Of a DNA stretch of 64,000 nucleotides, positions 47,401 through 61,062 are shown one piece after another. The notes beneath the pieces were generated by a model. The model had not been told where the DNA came from. It worked only from the letters and a program-made list of their open reading frames with translations, and did no database searches. The DNA comes from Latrodectus hesperus. Taxonomy: Eukaryota; Arthropoda; Arachnida; Araneae; Theridiidae. The position numbers and the translations under genes were made by a program. How positions within the stretch are numbered: the stretch's first letter is position 1; each line of letters starts with the position of its first letter. The stretch spans positions 558,001 through 622,000 of the forward strand of contig JAJQOW010000014.1 of the NCBI GenBank assembly GCA_037975125.1. The letters are read 5' to 3'.

Positions 47401-49190
47401 TCCTTTCTACTAACGTAATCAATGAGATGATCAGTAAATCTAAAGCAAATTAAATATGTTGCATACACATTTTGACAGTGAACAAATGGTTCCAATGGGC
47501 GTTTCAAAATAAATCCGATGATTCAATTTCCTCAAATTCAAGGGAAATTGTTTTCTTTTTTAAATTCATTTTTAACAATAGGGCACATTTAATTTAAAGT
47601 CGCATTTCACTTAAATGCTCTTAAGCCTATAGTATCTTCAATCGCATTTGCTTAGATCTCCAATCCTAATCCCAATTTTTAATCTGACAAATTCCCATTC
47701 AATTTTATGGAATTTGACAACCTTTTGAAAATACTACATTCCTGTCATAAATCAAACAGACAATTTTATAAATTTAATTGAAATTTTTGAAAAAAAATAA
47801 TTAAAAAATTGTTCTATTCTGAAAAGTTGATGGTTTTTCGTATTGAAATTCTGTCAATCTTTCACATTTTTAACGATTCTCTTCACACAAAAAGCTTGTA
47901 AATCTTGATTTTTTCCAGAGGGAAGGGAAGAATACCTTAATAAATATTTAAAGGTATCAGAATGCCATAAGTATATATTAAAGCACAATGTGTGTGTGTG
48001 CAACCTAATTACATGCAAAATAGAGTTCCCCTGAATAATGGGAATCAATAACATATACATTCTTACATGACCGTATGAATAAAATAATGAAAATTCAGAA
48101 AGCTACTGAAAATATTTATGAATATAATTGCAGAAACAATTATATAATTATGTTAGTTAATTTTATTCTTTTACTACCACATGAAGAGAATACAGATAAC
48201 TAACTAATTGAAAAAATATGAAGACTATTCATACATTTATGCGCTAAAAATGTACTCACAAGATGATGAATGAATAGGATTAAATCTCTTATGATACAAT
48301 TTTTTATACACTGCACACATCTGCATATAACAATTGTTTCTATCTAATCAACAATCGAATGTTCATCGTAATTTTTTTTAAACTTGTACAATGGCCCATA
48401 AAAATATTGAGAAAACTTTCCACTTGGCAATCAATTGCTGAAGATTCTTCGAATATTAAGTACACAGCTCGATTTTCATCAACAGCATAGTTAAATCTAA
48501 TTCACTGTATGTAAACATTCATTTAGCGAAGCGGTAATCTGCTCAATTGTTCAACTGCTTAAAAAAAATTCAAACATAATAGTTATTTCTCTCATGAAAG
48601 GGAAAGGAAATAAAACAAATTTCTTGTATATATGTAATAAAATAAGATATAAAAATTAACAAAATATTTAAATTATCAATATTATTTAAAATTTAGTAGA
48701 ATTTTTTCATGAACTTTAATCGAAGAAATTTTATACACAACCCAGCATCTCTGAAAGCTATAAACTTCCTAATAAAGAGGGAAATTGTTCCCCTGCTTAC
48801 ATAACATACTTTCCAAATAAAACTTTTGATTAAAAGTTTCGAGGAAATAGAATTACCATTAGAGGAGATAGTAGAAATTATTCCCTTTCTTACGAGTATA
48901 ATGGAAACACGTATAAATGTTTATATTTAACATCACAGCAAATCAAATTATACCATAAAGATAAATGACTAAAATAGATGTTTGAAGTAATGAATTAACA
49001 GACGAATGTCATTCACGCTCATATTTCTCGTAAAAAAAATCTCACAATCAATCCAAGAAATTTTATAAGTAATATTTATATCAATTAAACATTTAGTATA
49101 GACATGCATAAAAATATAAATATGCTAGCTCAAAAATTTGCTTATACTATACTCAATGAAAAAAAAGCAGATGCTTTTCTTTTTCGTTCA
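44465..49190. other. No gene seen apart from one SINE
   Basis: AT-rich. A somewhat GC-richer part near 45.65-45.95 kb has no clear frame or splice sites. The SINE is listed separately. Confidence 0.5.
46317..46490 (-). mobile_element. SINE family A, copy 10 (old)
   Basis: Blocks ttttcattttttgta, aaagtgaatctcgaagcactacaaatat and ccatgaattgctga match the family. Worn. Confidence 0.6.
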
Positions 49191-49385
49191 CTTCACAGCG
49201 ATTGAAAGCGTTATTCATGAAAGTGGATGAAACAGTACGTACCCCAGAAAGAAGCAACACTTCCGCTCCAAGAAGCTGCTCATCCAGCCCTACTTCCGAC
49301 TTCCGCATTCGCTGCAGGTGTCCGACTTTACCGAATACTCGGATAGCGGACAAATGAGCGCGACGAAGAATTTAGTCAATAAATA
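49190..49385. other. CpG-rich patch, candidate exon or promoter
   Basis: Much richer in G, C and CpG than anything around it. The plus strand has an acceptor-like ccccAG at 49247 followed by a frame with GC-rich third positions (FRSKKLLIQPYFRLPHSLQV, DFTEYSDSGQ), open to a stop near 49433. The minus strand also has an open frame ending at a good donor, GGG|GTACGT (GT at 49239-49238). Codon-position bias favours plus. Not recognised; it could equally be a 5' UTR/promoter island. Confidence 0.35.
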
Positions 49386-49689
49386 TCAGTCATTAAACTT
49401 TAAAAAATTCAACAGAGTGAAGAGGTCTTAAAAAAAACAACTGTTTCCATGTTACTCAATTATAAATAAAATAGGAAAATAAAAATGTCGTGTTGTCAAT
49501 TCTATATTTCATTCAGAAATAATATCACTTGCATCATATTCATTGAAGGAACTTAGATTGTCGACACACCAACAGTGCATCATATTAACATAACAATTTT
49601 CCGTAATTATTTTTTAATATTGAAAGTATATGACATTTATAATGAATGACTTTTTTAATCATAATCGTCTAATAAGGAAAGTTTGAACT

Positions 49690-49905
49690 TATTCTCAGAT
49701 CTCGTCATTTTCATTAAGAGATGGTTTCTTGATCACACGGACAGCTCTAAAACATTCTTCCCGAATTATCTCATGGATGACACTGTAAACAATTCGTGGA
49801 CAGAGCTAGAGCTCGTCTGGTGAGAGAAGAGGGTGATATGATGCTCCGGCGACAGGATCACCATGGCAGCCTTCACAGTCAACAAAACACCATTCGGATG
49901 ACATA
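49690..49905. other. Second GC-elevated patch with overlapping open frames
   Basis: On minus, an acceptor-like gtttacAG near 49783 is followed by VIHEIIREECFRAVRVIKKP, SLNENDEI and stop; on plus, FVDRARARLVREEGDMMLRR continues to a stop at about 49903. Both look protein-like and cannot both be real. It lies 0.3 kb from the CpG patch, so the two may belong to one gene. No function assigned. Confidence 0.3.
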
Positions 49906-52900
49906 AGAAAAAACTCTCACGAAAGAGCGATCAATGCGTGCGCAAACATGTCTGTCAGATGATGTTTGCTCGTGTTTGATCATCGGAAATACAAACATTT
50001 CGTGACCCAGGAGCATATATACTTTAAAATGTCTATAAATAAACTTATGATGATTTCCACGAAGAGGCAAAGAATATGCATTTATAATCAATGACAAGCG
50101 CCATCAATTTATAATGGAAGAACTCGGTGATAAATATATTTAATCACGAAATCTAATGTACGCCGTCATTAACAGTAAACGTCGAATAGTCTAGTTAAAA
50201 AGAACATTTTTAAAATATTAAAATCACAAATATTACGAAGATAAAAAAATTAAAACAATATATTCAGATAATATATTATGTAAAGATACCGAATTGTTGG
50301 GGAATTCAGCAAATGAAGTCACAATCTTCGTCTTTATAATCGTAGAAAAAATTACAAGCCAATTTTGATCATTCTCATGAATATTAAAAATAAGTAAGAC
50401 TTCAGTGTACTTCTTTCAAACAACACACATACAATGAAGTGGCGTTTCATAACTACATTTGATTGTTAAATAAAATTTTGACACAACGTAGCAGACACAC
50501 ACATCCTAATAACAACATGTATCTGTGGGCATTTGGATACCTGTGATGCCTTGCTTTCTTGGGCGACTTTTTCATACTAAGGTATCACAAAAGAAAAATT
50601 CATAAATACTCACATTAAAGTCACTGTCAGATTGCAAGCATAAATGCGTCAACTCATTGTTCAACAGTGGCTGAAAGGGGGTACCTGTGATCTTTCACTC
50701 TGAATAAAGTGGTATTTTCACTAGGCCAAAGTGAATTTCTACCAGACGATGTTTCGAAATAATATAAGCAGATAAAACAAATGAAATAAAATAAATCTAC
50801 ACTTGGTATTTATAAATTATAAAGATCTGAAGAGGAGCCAACATTTAAGGATTAAACCAAATTTGATAAAAAAATGCTTGTCGATAATAAATGATGTTAC
50901 TTTAAAAAATCGTTAACTTATTAATGTATTATCGATAAGTACTAAACTAGTTTAAATTTAAGGTCTCACACACAATTTACATTACAAAATATTTATGAAA
51001 TTTTGGCTATTATATTCACAAATCACGATAGTTTTTGGTTAAACAAAGAGTTGATTAAATTCTATTTTTAATTACTATATAGCAAATTTAGCGCTTCTCG
51101 GATAAAATCACCAATATATGAGTGGGCGATAGCTGAAATCGAAGTCACTAACATACACTCCCTATAAATTATAAGTATACTATGTTCTCATGATATATAT
51201 TTGTTTAAAATAAATCCAAAAATAGAAAATATATTTTCTGTTTATCTGCAGAAAATACGTGATGAGAAAACTATTTCATAACGAATCACTTCTAATTTTT
51301 TAATTTTCAACAAATGATTATTAAAAAACTAGTTTTTTTAATTTAATTTTTATATATTCTCTTTTTATTGATTTTTTCTTAGTTACTTATATGTTTTGCG
51401 TTTATGTAGGAGAAAAAAATTAAAACGAGTGATGTTTCAGAAAGAACAAAATGGGACTAAAATGGTTACGAAGACACTCGTCTAACAACAAATTGCAAGA
51501 TGCAATCATAACAAAGCAAATATTTGAAGAAAATTCAGTATAAAGTTCGCACTTAAATAAAAATACGTGGCAAAAATCCAGTTTCCCTCTTGATGATAAA
51601 TAAAAATCTGAAATCGGTGCCATTTATTTTCTTTAGAAGATAATCTGCGAAAATTTGATAATCAATTAGATTAATTCACCTCTTCAATGATTTCTCGATT
51701 CGTTTGATCTTATACAATTATGAAGAAATGAGTAAAAAATAACACTTCTTATATGTATTTCAGAATATTTAATTAAAGAAAATATAAAATTTACTTTAAG
51801 CTAAAATGATTTAATTTCAATGTGTTTAATATTTTCAAGTAAAACAATATTCACATTCATTAGGCATTATCTCACATTAAAATAAAATTTAATTTGAAAA
51901 TGTATGTTTCCAAATCAATCAGCCGAAACTATTTTTAAAATAAAAATACAAATACTAATAAAATTTAATTTTTTTTATTCTTTTCCCTTTTTCTGCATTC
52001 TGTATGATACAATTAAAAAATCATGTATTGTACAACATTATTAATACAGCTTTCAAGGGATTTTACCAAAAAGACGTATTAACGATACGACGTATAATCG
52101 AAACATAATTCTCTAAGGATATACATGTATTTAAACGTCTTGAAAATTTTTCGCGTAAAAATTTAACATCTGAACTTGGTTTTATAAATGAAAATCAACA
52201 GCTTTGCTTACTTTTAATTACCTGTTGTATAAAATTTATAATTCAATAATATAAAATTAATTTTTTGATACACGCGTACATTATTACTTTATACTTCTCT
52301 AAATATCTTTATTTTGACATTTGTGAACAATTTTAGCTTTTAAAACATTGAAAGAATTTTATTTAGAAAAAATCTATATACGAGCACAAACAGTTAAGAC
52401 TCTCTACTTGTCCACAGAAATTAGAAATCCAGAAAGGGTAAATTTTTTTCTTCCTCACTTTCTCGTCCCTCCACATCCCAACAAGTTCATTCTCTCCTCA
52501 AAATATGTAACTTTTCACCCATTCCTTGAGAAATTTTAGGATTCATCGAAATTAAAATGGATAAACAGAAAATTCCTACCATGAAATTTCATAACTTGTA
52601 ATGTATTTCAAACTAAACAGACAACGGGAAATAAACGAAATACAAATGAAGCTGACATTCGGTATCTACATAATAACGAAATAATCTATTAAAACATAAA
52701 AACGTATCTATAATTAAAAAAAAAAGCTGGGTATAAATGGAAAAGAGATGCTGAAGAGAATGTTAAATAAGATGTATTATGATTACGTGTTAATTTTCTT
52801 AGATTTAAAATCTTAAAAATTAAAACTGAGATAATAAATTTAAAAAAATGCGGAATCGAAGAATTTTTTATTTGTTAGATTAATATGCGCTAAAAACCTA

Positions 52901-54430
52901 TTACCTAAAACCCAAAATGAAGACAATAACCGGATCTGTAATGGGCTGCGACGGAGCAAAAAATCGTGGTATCCCTGAATAGTATTCTTCTTAAAATAGA
53001 CAAGAAAAGGAAGAAGTCGTGATGAACTGACATTTAATAAGTGATCAGGACTATATTTCTTCTCGATCCGTGATTTAAATTCTTAAAATTAGAAAATATT
53101 GCAGCAAGATGCGTGTGATTTCAAAAAAGAAATTATATATATGGCGTTATCTAAAAAGAAAATATCATTTGAAAGATTAATCCCAGTTGGTAACGATTAA
53201 GAATTTATTAAGTACGTCAGTTTGACATTTTATGCAGAATTGACTTTACTTCACTAGTTGAAGTTTTGATATGAGAGTTTTAAACCTACGCAGTATTACA
53301 AATTCTATTGACATTCCTCTACAATGACAACATTTACAATTTTATGTCGCAGAACGAGTAAAGAATAACTGATAATGTATATAAGAAAAGATAAAACGGA
53401 TAAAAAAAATCCTTATTAAAAATCTTTATTAAATATAAAAATCCAGATTAAGTTTCAAAATTTTTTTTTTTCACTGCGACTTAAAAAAATTTTCGACACA
53501 ATTTACAGCTGAAAAAATATATTTTTACTATATAATTTCATTTTTGAGCTATTTGTTTGATAATGCTAATTGTTTTGACTTTTTGAACTATCATGCTTTA
53601 TGTTTATTGGTATGATGAAGACATTCTTAAATATTTTATGAGGAAATAAAACAACAGAAAATTATTATTTCATCGACTGGATTGCAAAAATCACAACCAG
53701 ATAAAATTGTAGCAAAAACGATTTGGATAATTTTGAATATTAAGAAAGACAATATTTAAAAAGTGACTTCGATACTTTGAATTCACGTAATATGATACAT
53801 ATGCTTAAATCAAATAACGCTCGTTTTTATGAACCTCTAGTTTAGGAACACTCAAGATTTTATGAACTAGCTTGATCGCTAAAATGGTTTCATACACAAC
53901 ATTTTAATTCCCTTTTACGAACTGAAATTTTAAAATTTTTTGTAAATTTATCACGTATCTTTCGTTTATTTTTTATCATTTGAATTTTTTATAATTTAAA
54001 TTTCTTTTTTTTTTCTATTTTATGATTAAGAAATATAAGATCAATATATTTTTATTGCAGACCACAGATACTTCTAATTGTGCATGGTTAACTGCACTGC
54101 TGACGCTGAAATACATTTTTTTTAACCATCCGTGTACAATTTCTTCCCGACCTAATTTAACTTCCAACAACAAATTTTTAGAGAATAATCAAGGTTTTAA
54201 GAGAAATTATCGATACTTTTACATTGAGTGAGCATAGCTTAATATAGCACATGTGTAATTTACATTCTAGGCGTGATGCATTTGTTAGTTTATGTTCGAA
54301 ATGATATTGCAGAAGAAACGACAACGAGATCATCTAGCATGTAGGCTTTAGGAACGAAACCACCGTAGCTGAAGAATATTAAGTTGTTGTTCTTACTTAT
54401 AGAACTTGAGTAAGCCAAGTTCGCTATACC
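49906..54430. other. No gene seen apart from one SINE
   Basis: AT-rich sequence; short frames lack splice context. Holds a family B SINE at 50.6 kb. Confidence 0.5.
50605..50745 (-). mobile_element. SINE family B, copy 4
   Basis: Most complete B copy: actcattgttcaacagtggc, tgtgatctttcactctgaat, tattttcactaggcc. Same orientation as the other B copies. Confidence 0.55.
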
Positions 54431-54443
54431 GTTGGTTATGTGA

Positions 54444-54619
54444 TTTGGTTTGTTTGTCGCTCAACGGTCATTCTTTGCACACGAGGGATAATTAGACCGG
54501 GACTTACAGCTTAAACTGGATTCCGAACCACTACAAACATCCATACCCAAGGTGGGATTCGAACGCACGAACTGTTTAACCGAAGGCAAGAGCGTAACCA
54601 TTCGGTTGCCAGCTTGGCC
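54444..54619 (-). mobile_element. SINE family A, copy 11 (young, clean ends)
   Basis: 176 bp, flanked by a 13-bp duplication with one mismatch (gttggttatgtga at 54431-54443, gttggttgtgtga at 54620-54632). Minus-strand head and B box are nearly intact (B box GCGTTCGAATCCCACC). Confidence 0.92.
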
Positions 54620-54679
54620 GTTGGTTGTGTGAAACCAGAGCACCACGAAAGTAAAAGTACGACTTTGCTCTATACTCCT

Positions 54680-54807
54680 CCGATAGAGGGCAGCACCAGA
54701 GAATCCCCTCTCTCAATTTTGGCATTGATCTGAAGGGGGAGGAAATTTTCTTCAGACCATTACACCCATGGTAATTACTTCGATAGAGGGCAGCACCAGA
54801 GGGCAGC
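54680..54807 (+). promoter_or_regulatory. Cluster of three CTCF-like motifs on a 100-bp spaced repeat
   Basis: cgatagagggcagcaccaga occurs at 54681-54700 and again at 54781-54800, exactly 100 bp apart. CCGATAGAGGGCAGC (54680), TCGATAGAGGGCAGC (54780) and GCACCAGAGGGCAGC (54793) fit the vertebrate CTCF core CCASYAGRKGGCRSY at about 13, 12 and 14 of 15 positions, all in the same orientation. CTCF fingers are conserved in arthropods. Alternatively a repeat piece. Confidence 0.35.
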
Positions 54808-56258
54808 TCAATGAACGACAATAGGACTTTCAACTTCAGACTTAAAGCATGTATATCGCATGTACACTGTGGGTCTTTGGCAGCATTGAGAATCGAAACC
54901 CACCCTTCCCCGCCCGAAAAAAATATCTTTTGCAAAATTTAATTTGGAAACAATATTAATAAAAAAATAAATAAAAAATAAAAAAGCGATTACCTGAATT
55001 TTTATTAATAAAGCGGAAGTAAGTTATTTTTTTAAGTATGAATTTTATTTTATATGTGTTTCTTATGTAGCGTACATTAAATAATTTTTTTAAAGGAATT
55101 GTTTCAATAATGAGAAATACAGAGTAGAGGAATAGGGAAGTGGGCAAATATTCCAGCAAATAACTAATTTTAATAAATATATTAGCAATACTAATTATTA
55201 ATTTTACTAAATGAAATAATGATCGTTAATTAAAATTCTGTAGCATTCTTTCGTGAATCATCATAGGGAAAATGTTAACGTTATTGAGATCTGGTTCAAC
55301 AATCCCTCTCTACGTTTATTTCCTGAATTTACAGAATACTTTGTCGAATTACAGAGTGAGCATTTTCTCGAAATTCTTACGTAGAGTTCAAAAGCGAAAC
55401 ATGCTTTACGTATCATGTCATCGCATCATAGTCTTTAATGAAAAGGATTTCATTACAAGAAAATATTCCAAAAATTTTATCGTTTTTCCAAACAATAAGC
55501 AAGAAATTATTTCTGCGCGTGTAATCTTAATTTTTAAATTACTATTATTTTACTTTTTCCATAGCAAACAAAATCTAATTTCACTTGCTGCAAAATCAAT
55601 GACAAGAGAAGACTGAGTTGATAGCTGAATAGTTAATGTACTCAGCTTTCGCTTAATAGTTTGTAGGTTTGACGTTCCCAACTGGATTTTGAATTGTACC
55701 GACTCAAAGGCCACTTAAATGCAAGTAAACAGGGATTTGTACGTTGAAAATTGCCGTAGAATAATAAATCAAAGCAGTAAGGAAAATAACGCAGCATTTT
55801 AAACTTAAAGAACAGTATTATTGAGTAACTGTTCAAAGTATAATAAAGGGATATCTTATACCAATAAGATTTAAATTGTTATTAATGATCATAATATCAT
55901 AAAATGAAAATAAAAACATTTCAAACTTAAGACATTACAAAATACCGATGATGATTAGTGTAAGAAGCCCACAATATTATCAGGTAGAATACTTCAAATT
56001 TTCTATTAATGGAAATTTTATTCACTTAGCTTTGTTGTAAGAGAAACATAGATCCCTGAAAAATAAAATGCGGAAAAACTTTAAAATATAAAAAAAAAAT
56101 TTATTCATGCTTTTCAATTTTTAATAAATGTCATTATCTTGAAAAATATACAGGACTAGTAAAAATAAATGATTTATTCCATACGTAAAGACTAAATTTT
56201 GCAAAAGTATTATTTGTATTCATTTGAGAGCTATATTAATAAGGAACCACAAACTCAC

Positions 56259-56402
56259 CAAGTTTCATTATGCATTCCTAATGGCAAAATGAGTCCATCA
56301 TATTTCTGATTGTATGAGGACAGTACCTCCTGATAGTAGCTATAGAGGGTGGTGGTGAGGCAGTACAAGGTTAGTACTGAGACCCAAAATGGGGGAAAGA
56401 AA
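56259..56402 (-). CDS. Exon of an unrecognised membrane protein
   Basis: 144 nt between a strong acceptor (aaaatcttttttAG) and a strong donor (ACTTG|GTGAGT). It encodes 47 codons with one base before and two after: FFPPFWVSVLTLYCLTTTLY (a likely membrane helix), then SYYQEVLSSYNQKYDGLILP, then a short polar end with a possible N-glycosylation site (NET). Codon use is less AT-biased than the flanks. I could not find partner exons, so position in the protein and identity are open. Same strand as TOGARAM but a different kind of protein. Confidence 0.55.
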
Positions 56403-59400
56403 CTAAAAAAGATTTTGTCCTTGAATATGCAAGTTGTTGGTATGTTACAGGTTCGCAATAAACTTCCAGAACAGACTATGGAATAGAATAAAGCATTTTG
56501 TAATGGTATCGGCAATTCAACAGCACTAACTGTTTGCTTCAAAATAAATAGAATGAGTTTTGATTATCGTCTGGTCGTGCAACTTGTTAACATAGGGGAC
56601 ACATAATAGAAATTTGAGCAGAGTGCATAAAATTGGCAAGTTTGCAAGATTTTTTTTCATACACTTTTCCTTTGAATCCATGTAATATCTTTGAAAATCT
56701 TAAATTGAAAGAATCATTAATGCAGGCTTTGCACACGTGCTTATGATGTACATTTGGTTAAATTTGAGTTAACTGTAAATTAAATCGAATCTGATTAAGA
56801 GAAATAAAACATCCAGTAAGAATAACAATAAAAGAAAGTATAGCAATATAAGAGAAAACAATAAAATATAATTGCTTTTTTTCCCAATGATGCATTGTAT
56901 AGTAAAAAAATTCATTTAAGAATATAGTGTTTTATATAGTCACTCAAGTAGCTGATTCTATATTGAACTGATAAAAGCTTTGTTCAAAAACAATGAACAC
57001 TTTTCTACTGTCAATGATATTAGAATGAGTATAATTAAATTAAATAAACATTTTTCAAATACGAATTTTATATTTTTCGGTTAATGTCATCCGTTTCTTA
57101 GCTTGAAATATCAAACATTCTCTTCTTGAAAAAACTAGCAAATAACATGATTTTTATTCAATGTAAAATATATATATATATATTCCCAGCGTTGTCTCAT
57201 TTTAAGATGTTCAATATCAAATTTTAAATAGCGCGTCGTTTTATTCCCCCCCCCTCACAATATTTAATTCTACTGAGAGAAATTTCGAAACAAATGTAAA
57301 ATGAAAGTTTACAACAGATTTAAGGATCATAGAATTTGAGATGCTTCAATGACTACAAGAACACAAATCTTGAATAAAACAATAAAAAAATTAAAGATTT
57401 TTTCTAAGATAATATGAATCTACAAATATTAATACCACTTAGGATTCTTTTTACTTTAGGCAAAACAATAAAATATATTAATTTATAATTATATTATATC
57501 AAGCGATTTTCTTAAAAAAAAAAGGATACTCGCTCTTAAAGTAAGATAGGAAAAATTCCTTTATTTTAATGCACTCATATTAATAAATTTACTTTAAATT
57601 GCATTTATTTTAATCTTTAATAGAAAAGCTCTGCGGTCAGTTTTACACACAGACTTCTTTGACAGAGACATACAATTTAAAGGTAGATTCCAAACAACCA
57701 CATTCACTCGAGATATAAACCCACGAACAGCTGAAATGAAGACAGAAGCCGTGACCATTTAGGTACCAGTTAAGCAACAAAATCGAAGACTAAATAGTAA
57801 TTTGATAAAGAAATATAAAATTAATTTTGAGAAACGAAATACATTTCTTTAAATATATACAGGAATAATAAATTCTGATATCAAATCTACATTTTTTCAA
57901 ATTTATTATTTTAAAGCAGAACAAATTTAATTACAGCTTTCCTGATATAGTTATATCGAGATAGATGGAAACAATAGTGTCTGCGAGAATAAATGAGAAA
58001 TATCACATACGATAAAATCAATCTCTTTAATTATTCTATTCAATATCATAAAACGATATGCAAGAGTCTAAGCCAGTATATAATATATATATCTTTCCAT
58101 CTAGAACAGCTTTTACAATTTAAACATCGATCCTCCACTGGTGTAATTTCTTACAACGAGACTGATGTAAGAATAAAAACCAAGAAAATAAATGCACATA
58201 AGAGATACCAGAACGAATCGATACCGTCCTACATTTGAGACCCAGTAATTACACATGGATTATTTTTCTCCACCTGGTTTTTCACCCGATTGCTCTTTTT
58301 CTTTGAAAAGAAATGGGACATGAAGTCAGAGGAGTTGTCGCTCTATCATAACTATCAGCCAAAAGTAATTTCGCTTCGTCAAAAGTAGTGCAAAACACTC
58401 TGACTTTCAGGATCTATCATAGTATGAAAGAAAATTGACGCAATAAAACGTATACTTTAAGGTACATAAAGAAACTTTTTAAGAAGAATTTTTTTTTATT
58501 TCGTTCTTTTAAACGTACTTATCAGATTAGTAAATACACGAGAAATGTGCGAAAGCAATAATGCGAAATATGGATGTGTACGCTAATATCTATGTATGCT
58601 TATGTGATTAGTGGCGTATCCAGGGGGTGCAAGCATATGCAAATTCTCAAGGTTTTTTTCTCAAAATTGAAGTAATAAGAGATAATTTTGTTATATTATT
58701 ATAGATATTTATAATTTTTTAAATACAAAATAATTTTAAGCTTAAATTCTTTTTGGACATTAAAAAAAATTTATTTCATTCAAATAGATTCCTAAAATAA
58801 GTAAATTTTCGGCTATTTCAGAAAATGTGTCTCTAAATCAATGTTTGCAGACATGAAGAGCTGGTGTATATCTCGATAAAAGAGGTTTCCACTCTTTCCC
58901 CAACAATATTCATGAAAATAATTGTATGAATAATTTTTTTTTCGAACAGTAAATTATAAGTGACTGAAGCAAAAAACATCCAATGTAATAGACTTAATAA
59001 AATTAAAATAATTAATCCTTAAAAAAGTTAAACATTCATTAAAAATAGGCTCATATTTTTGTACAAACTACTTTTTAATACTAACTAGTCAAGAAATCTG
59101 AATTACTTATCTTTCTTTTTGCTTAAGTTGTTAAGTGTATAATTTTATAACTTTAAATTTGTTTGAATTTTCTATCCTTACTTTCAGTATTCGGCATTAA
59201 ATAAGAAGAAACAGAACTTTCTTTTAAATTTTAATTCATAAGATAACCAATTCCAAACAATGATTTCAATAAAAAAAAAAAAGGCACATCAAATAACTGA
59301 GGAGAAAGCAATCACATCTAATTTTAAAATGTAATTGGAAGTACAAACAGCTCAAAAATTCATTGATTTGTTAGAAAATATCCAAATTAATTGAAAATGT

Positions 59401-60190
59401 TACTGCAGTTTGAAAAATATGATATCAAATTTATCAGTCTTAAGTTAAATGATGAAGAAACAATTGATATTGATAAAAATAAGAATGTCATCTACAACAC
59501 ATGTTTTAAAGTTTTTCATTTGATAATAGAAAAAATCAATTAGAAATTTCCATGTTATCTACTAATGAAAAATCCCTATTTCTTTTATTCTAAAATTAAA
59601 CAAAATTTTTTAAAGCATCGTGCTATTTTCGTTAATATGCATTCAAATTAAACAATTAATCACCCACTGGCACAATTAATTAAACAGTCTTTTATTTCTG
59701 TAGACAAATAAGCTTCTTGAACAAAAAGAAAAATATTCCCGCGTATATTTTTATTAATTGATGACAATATAAGCAACATTGAACTAACGGATAAGTTATA
59801 TTAGAGCTAAATGATATAGTCAACATTCAACAGGAAAAAAAGTCTAGATAGCTATTTAGTCCGGACATAAAAACAGATTTTTTTTGTGGTAAAACAAAGT
59901 TTTTTCTAAAAGATCACATCAATTATGGCTAACTTAATAAGATAGTTGAAAGTAATCAACATAATCATCACAATGTAAATTTTCGTTCATTGGTTAAATA
60001 TCGAACTGATGTAAAGTATGAAATGACAGAAGAGCATTTAATGTATCTGCTAATAATATATCTAATACGATAAAAGTGATTGATCCAGTGATTATAATAA
60101 TAACCGATGACTTTTCATAATTTCCACTTAACTAGGTAAATATGATAAATTATTGAATATTTATCACTTTATTGGTAAATATATATAATC
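56403..60190. other. No gene seen apart from one SINE
   Basis: AT-rich; a run of nine C at about 57247 and a short AT run at 57170 are the only oddities besides the SINE. Confidence 0.5.
57628..57775 (-). mobile_element. SINE family A, copy 12 (old)
   Basis: Blocks tttacacacagacttctttgacagagac, aaaggtagattccaaac and aacccacgaacagctgaa. The head end is worn. Confidence 0.6.
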
Positions 60191-60199
60191 CCCAACTCG

Positions 60200-61062
60200 T
60201 AATGAGGAATGTGAAAAGTTCCGATTATTTTCTAGAGAAATTATACTTTAATTCGAAAAATAAATATTTTCAAGTAATATTAAACATTTCGTTCTTAAGA
60301 ATTTGAAGATTATTTTGATGACTTATAATTAAACTTACAGTAACTTATCAATTTTAAAATAAAAAAGGACTCTCTTGTACGTACATTTCAGTAGATATTT
60401 TAAGATTGATATATTAGGTAAGAGCATAAACTATATATCTGGTAAAAGGTATTAAAAAATACAAAGTGATCAAAATTAATAAAAGTAAAATGAAATCTAT
60501 CTTGTTATTTCAGTAAATACTTTATTTTGATATAAATAAAACAGAATTTTAAATTAAATAATAACTCTAGCATTTATAGATAATATATTTTAATGTCTTG
60601 CTAATTAAAAGACCTGGAAAAAGAAAACAATTTAAATAAAATAAAAAAACAGCTCCTTATTCAAGCAAACTAAACCTATATATATATATTTATTTATTAT
60701 AATTATATATTATTATAAACTAATATTTATTTATTTTTACTTGCAAGTTTTCTTATTTAGATACATATAAGATTAAGATATATAGAATTACACAATTTTT
60801 CAGTTTTTTTTACATTTGCACTTATCAGGTTTACACTGTGCATTGCAAACATATCGTTATTATAACTGACTTTCAGAAAGAAGATTTTTTAACTCAATCT
60901 CGAAGTAATAATTATCAACTTGGAAATTCTTCAAGAAAAATATTTCTTCACAAATTGCGAGATGATTTTTGGTATACCAATAGGTAAATTTTCTCTGTGC
61001 TATGTTCCTAAAATATAAATGTCTCAATTTTTAATTTTTTATATCATCGCTAATAAATTTCA
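60200..61062. repeat. Left arm of a large inverted repeat
   Basis: Its reverse complement recurs at 62901-64000. Examples: aattcgaaaaataaatat (60250) against 63930; gatcaaaattaataaaagta (60469) against about 63455; aaaagacctggaaaaagaaa (60606) against about 63320. The best stretches are above 90 percent identical, with indels elsewhere. The arm may begin further left; the window end hides the partner. Confidence 0.85.

Noticed and set aside
54576..54935. Minus-strand frame of 119 codons
   Set aside because: Overlaps a SINE head and a repeated GC-rich block; not protein-like throughout.
55272..55616. Plus-strand frame of 114 codons
   Set aside because: No known domain, no splice or promoter context, AT-driven composition; one frame of this length is expected by chance in 64 kb.
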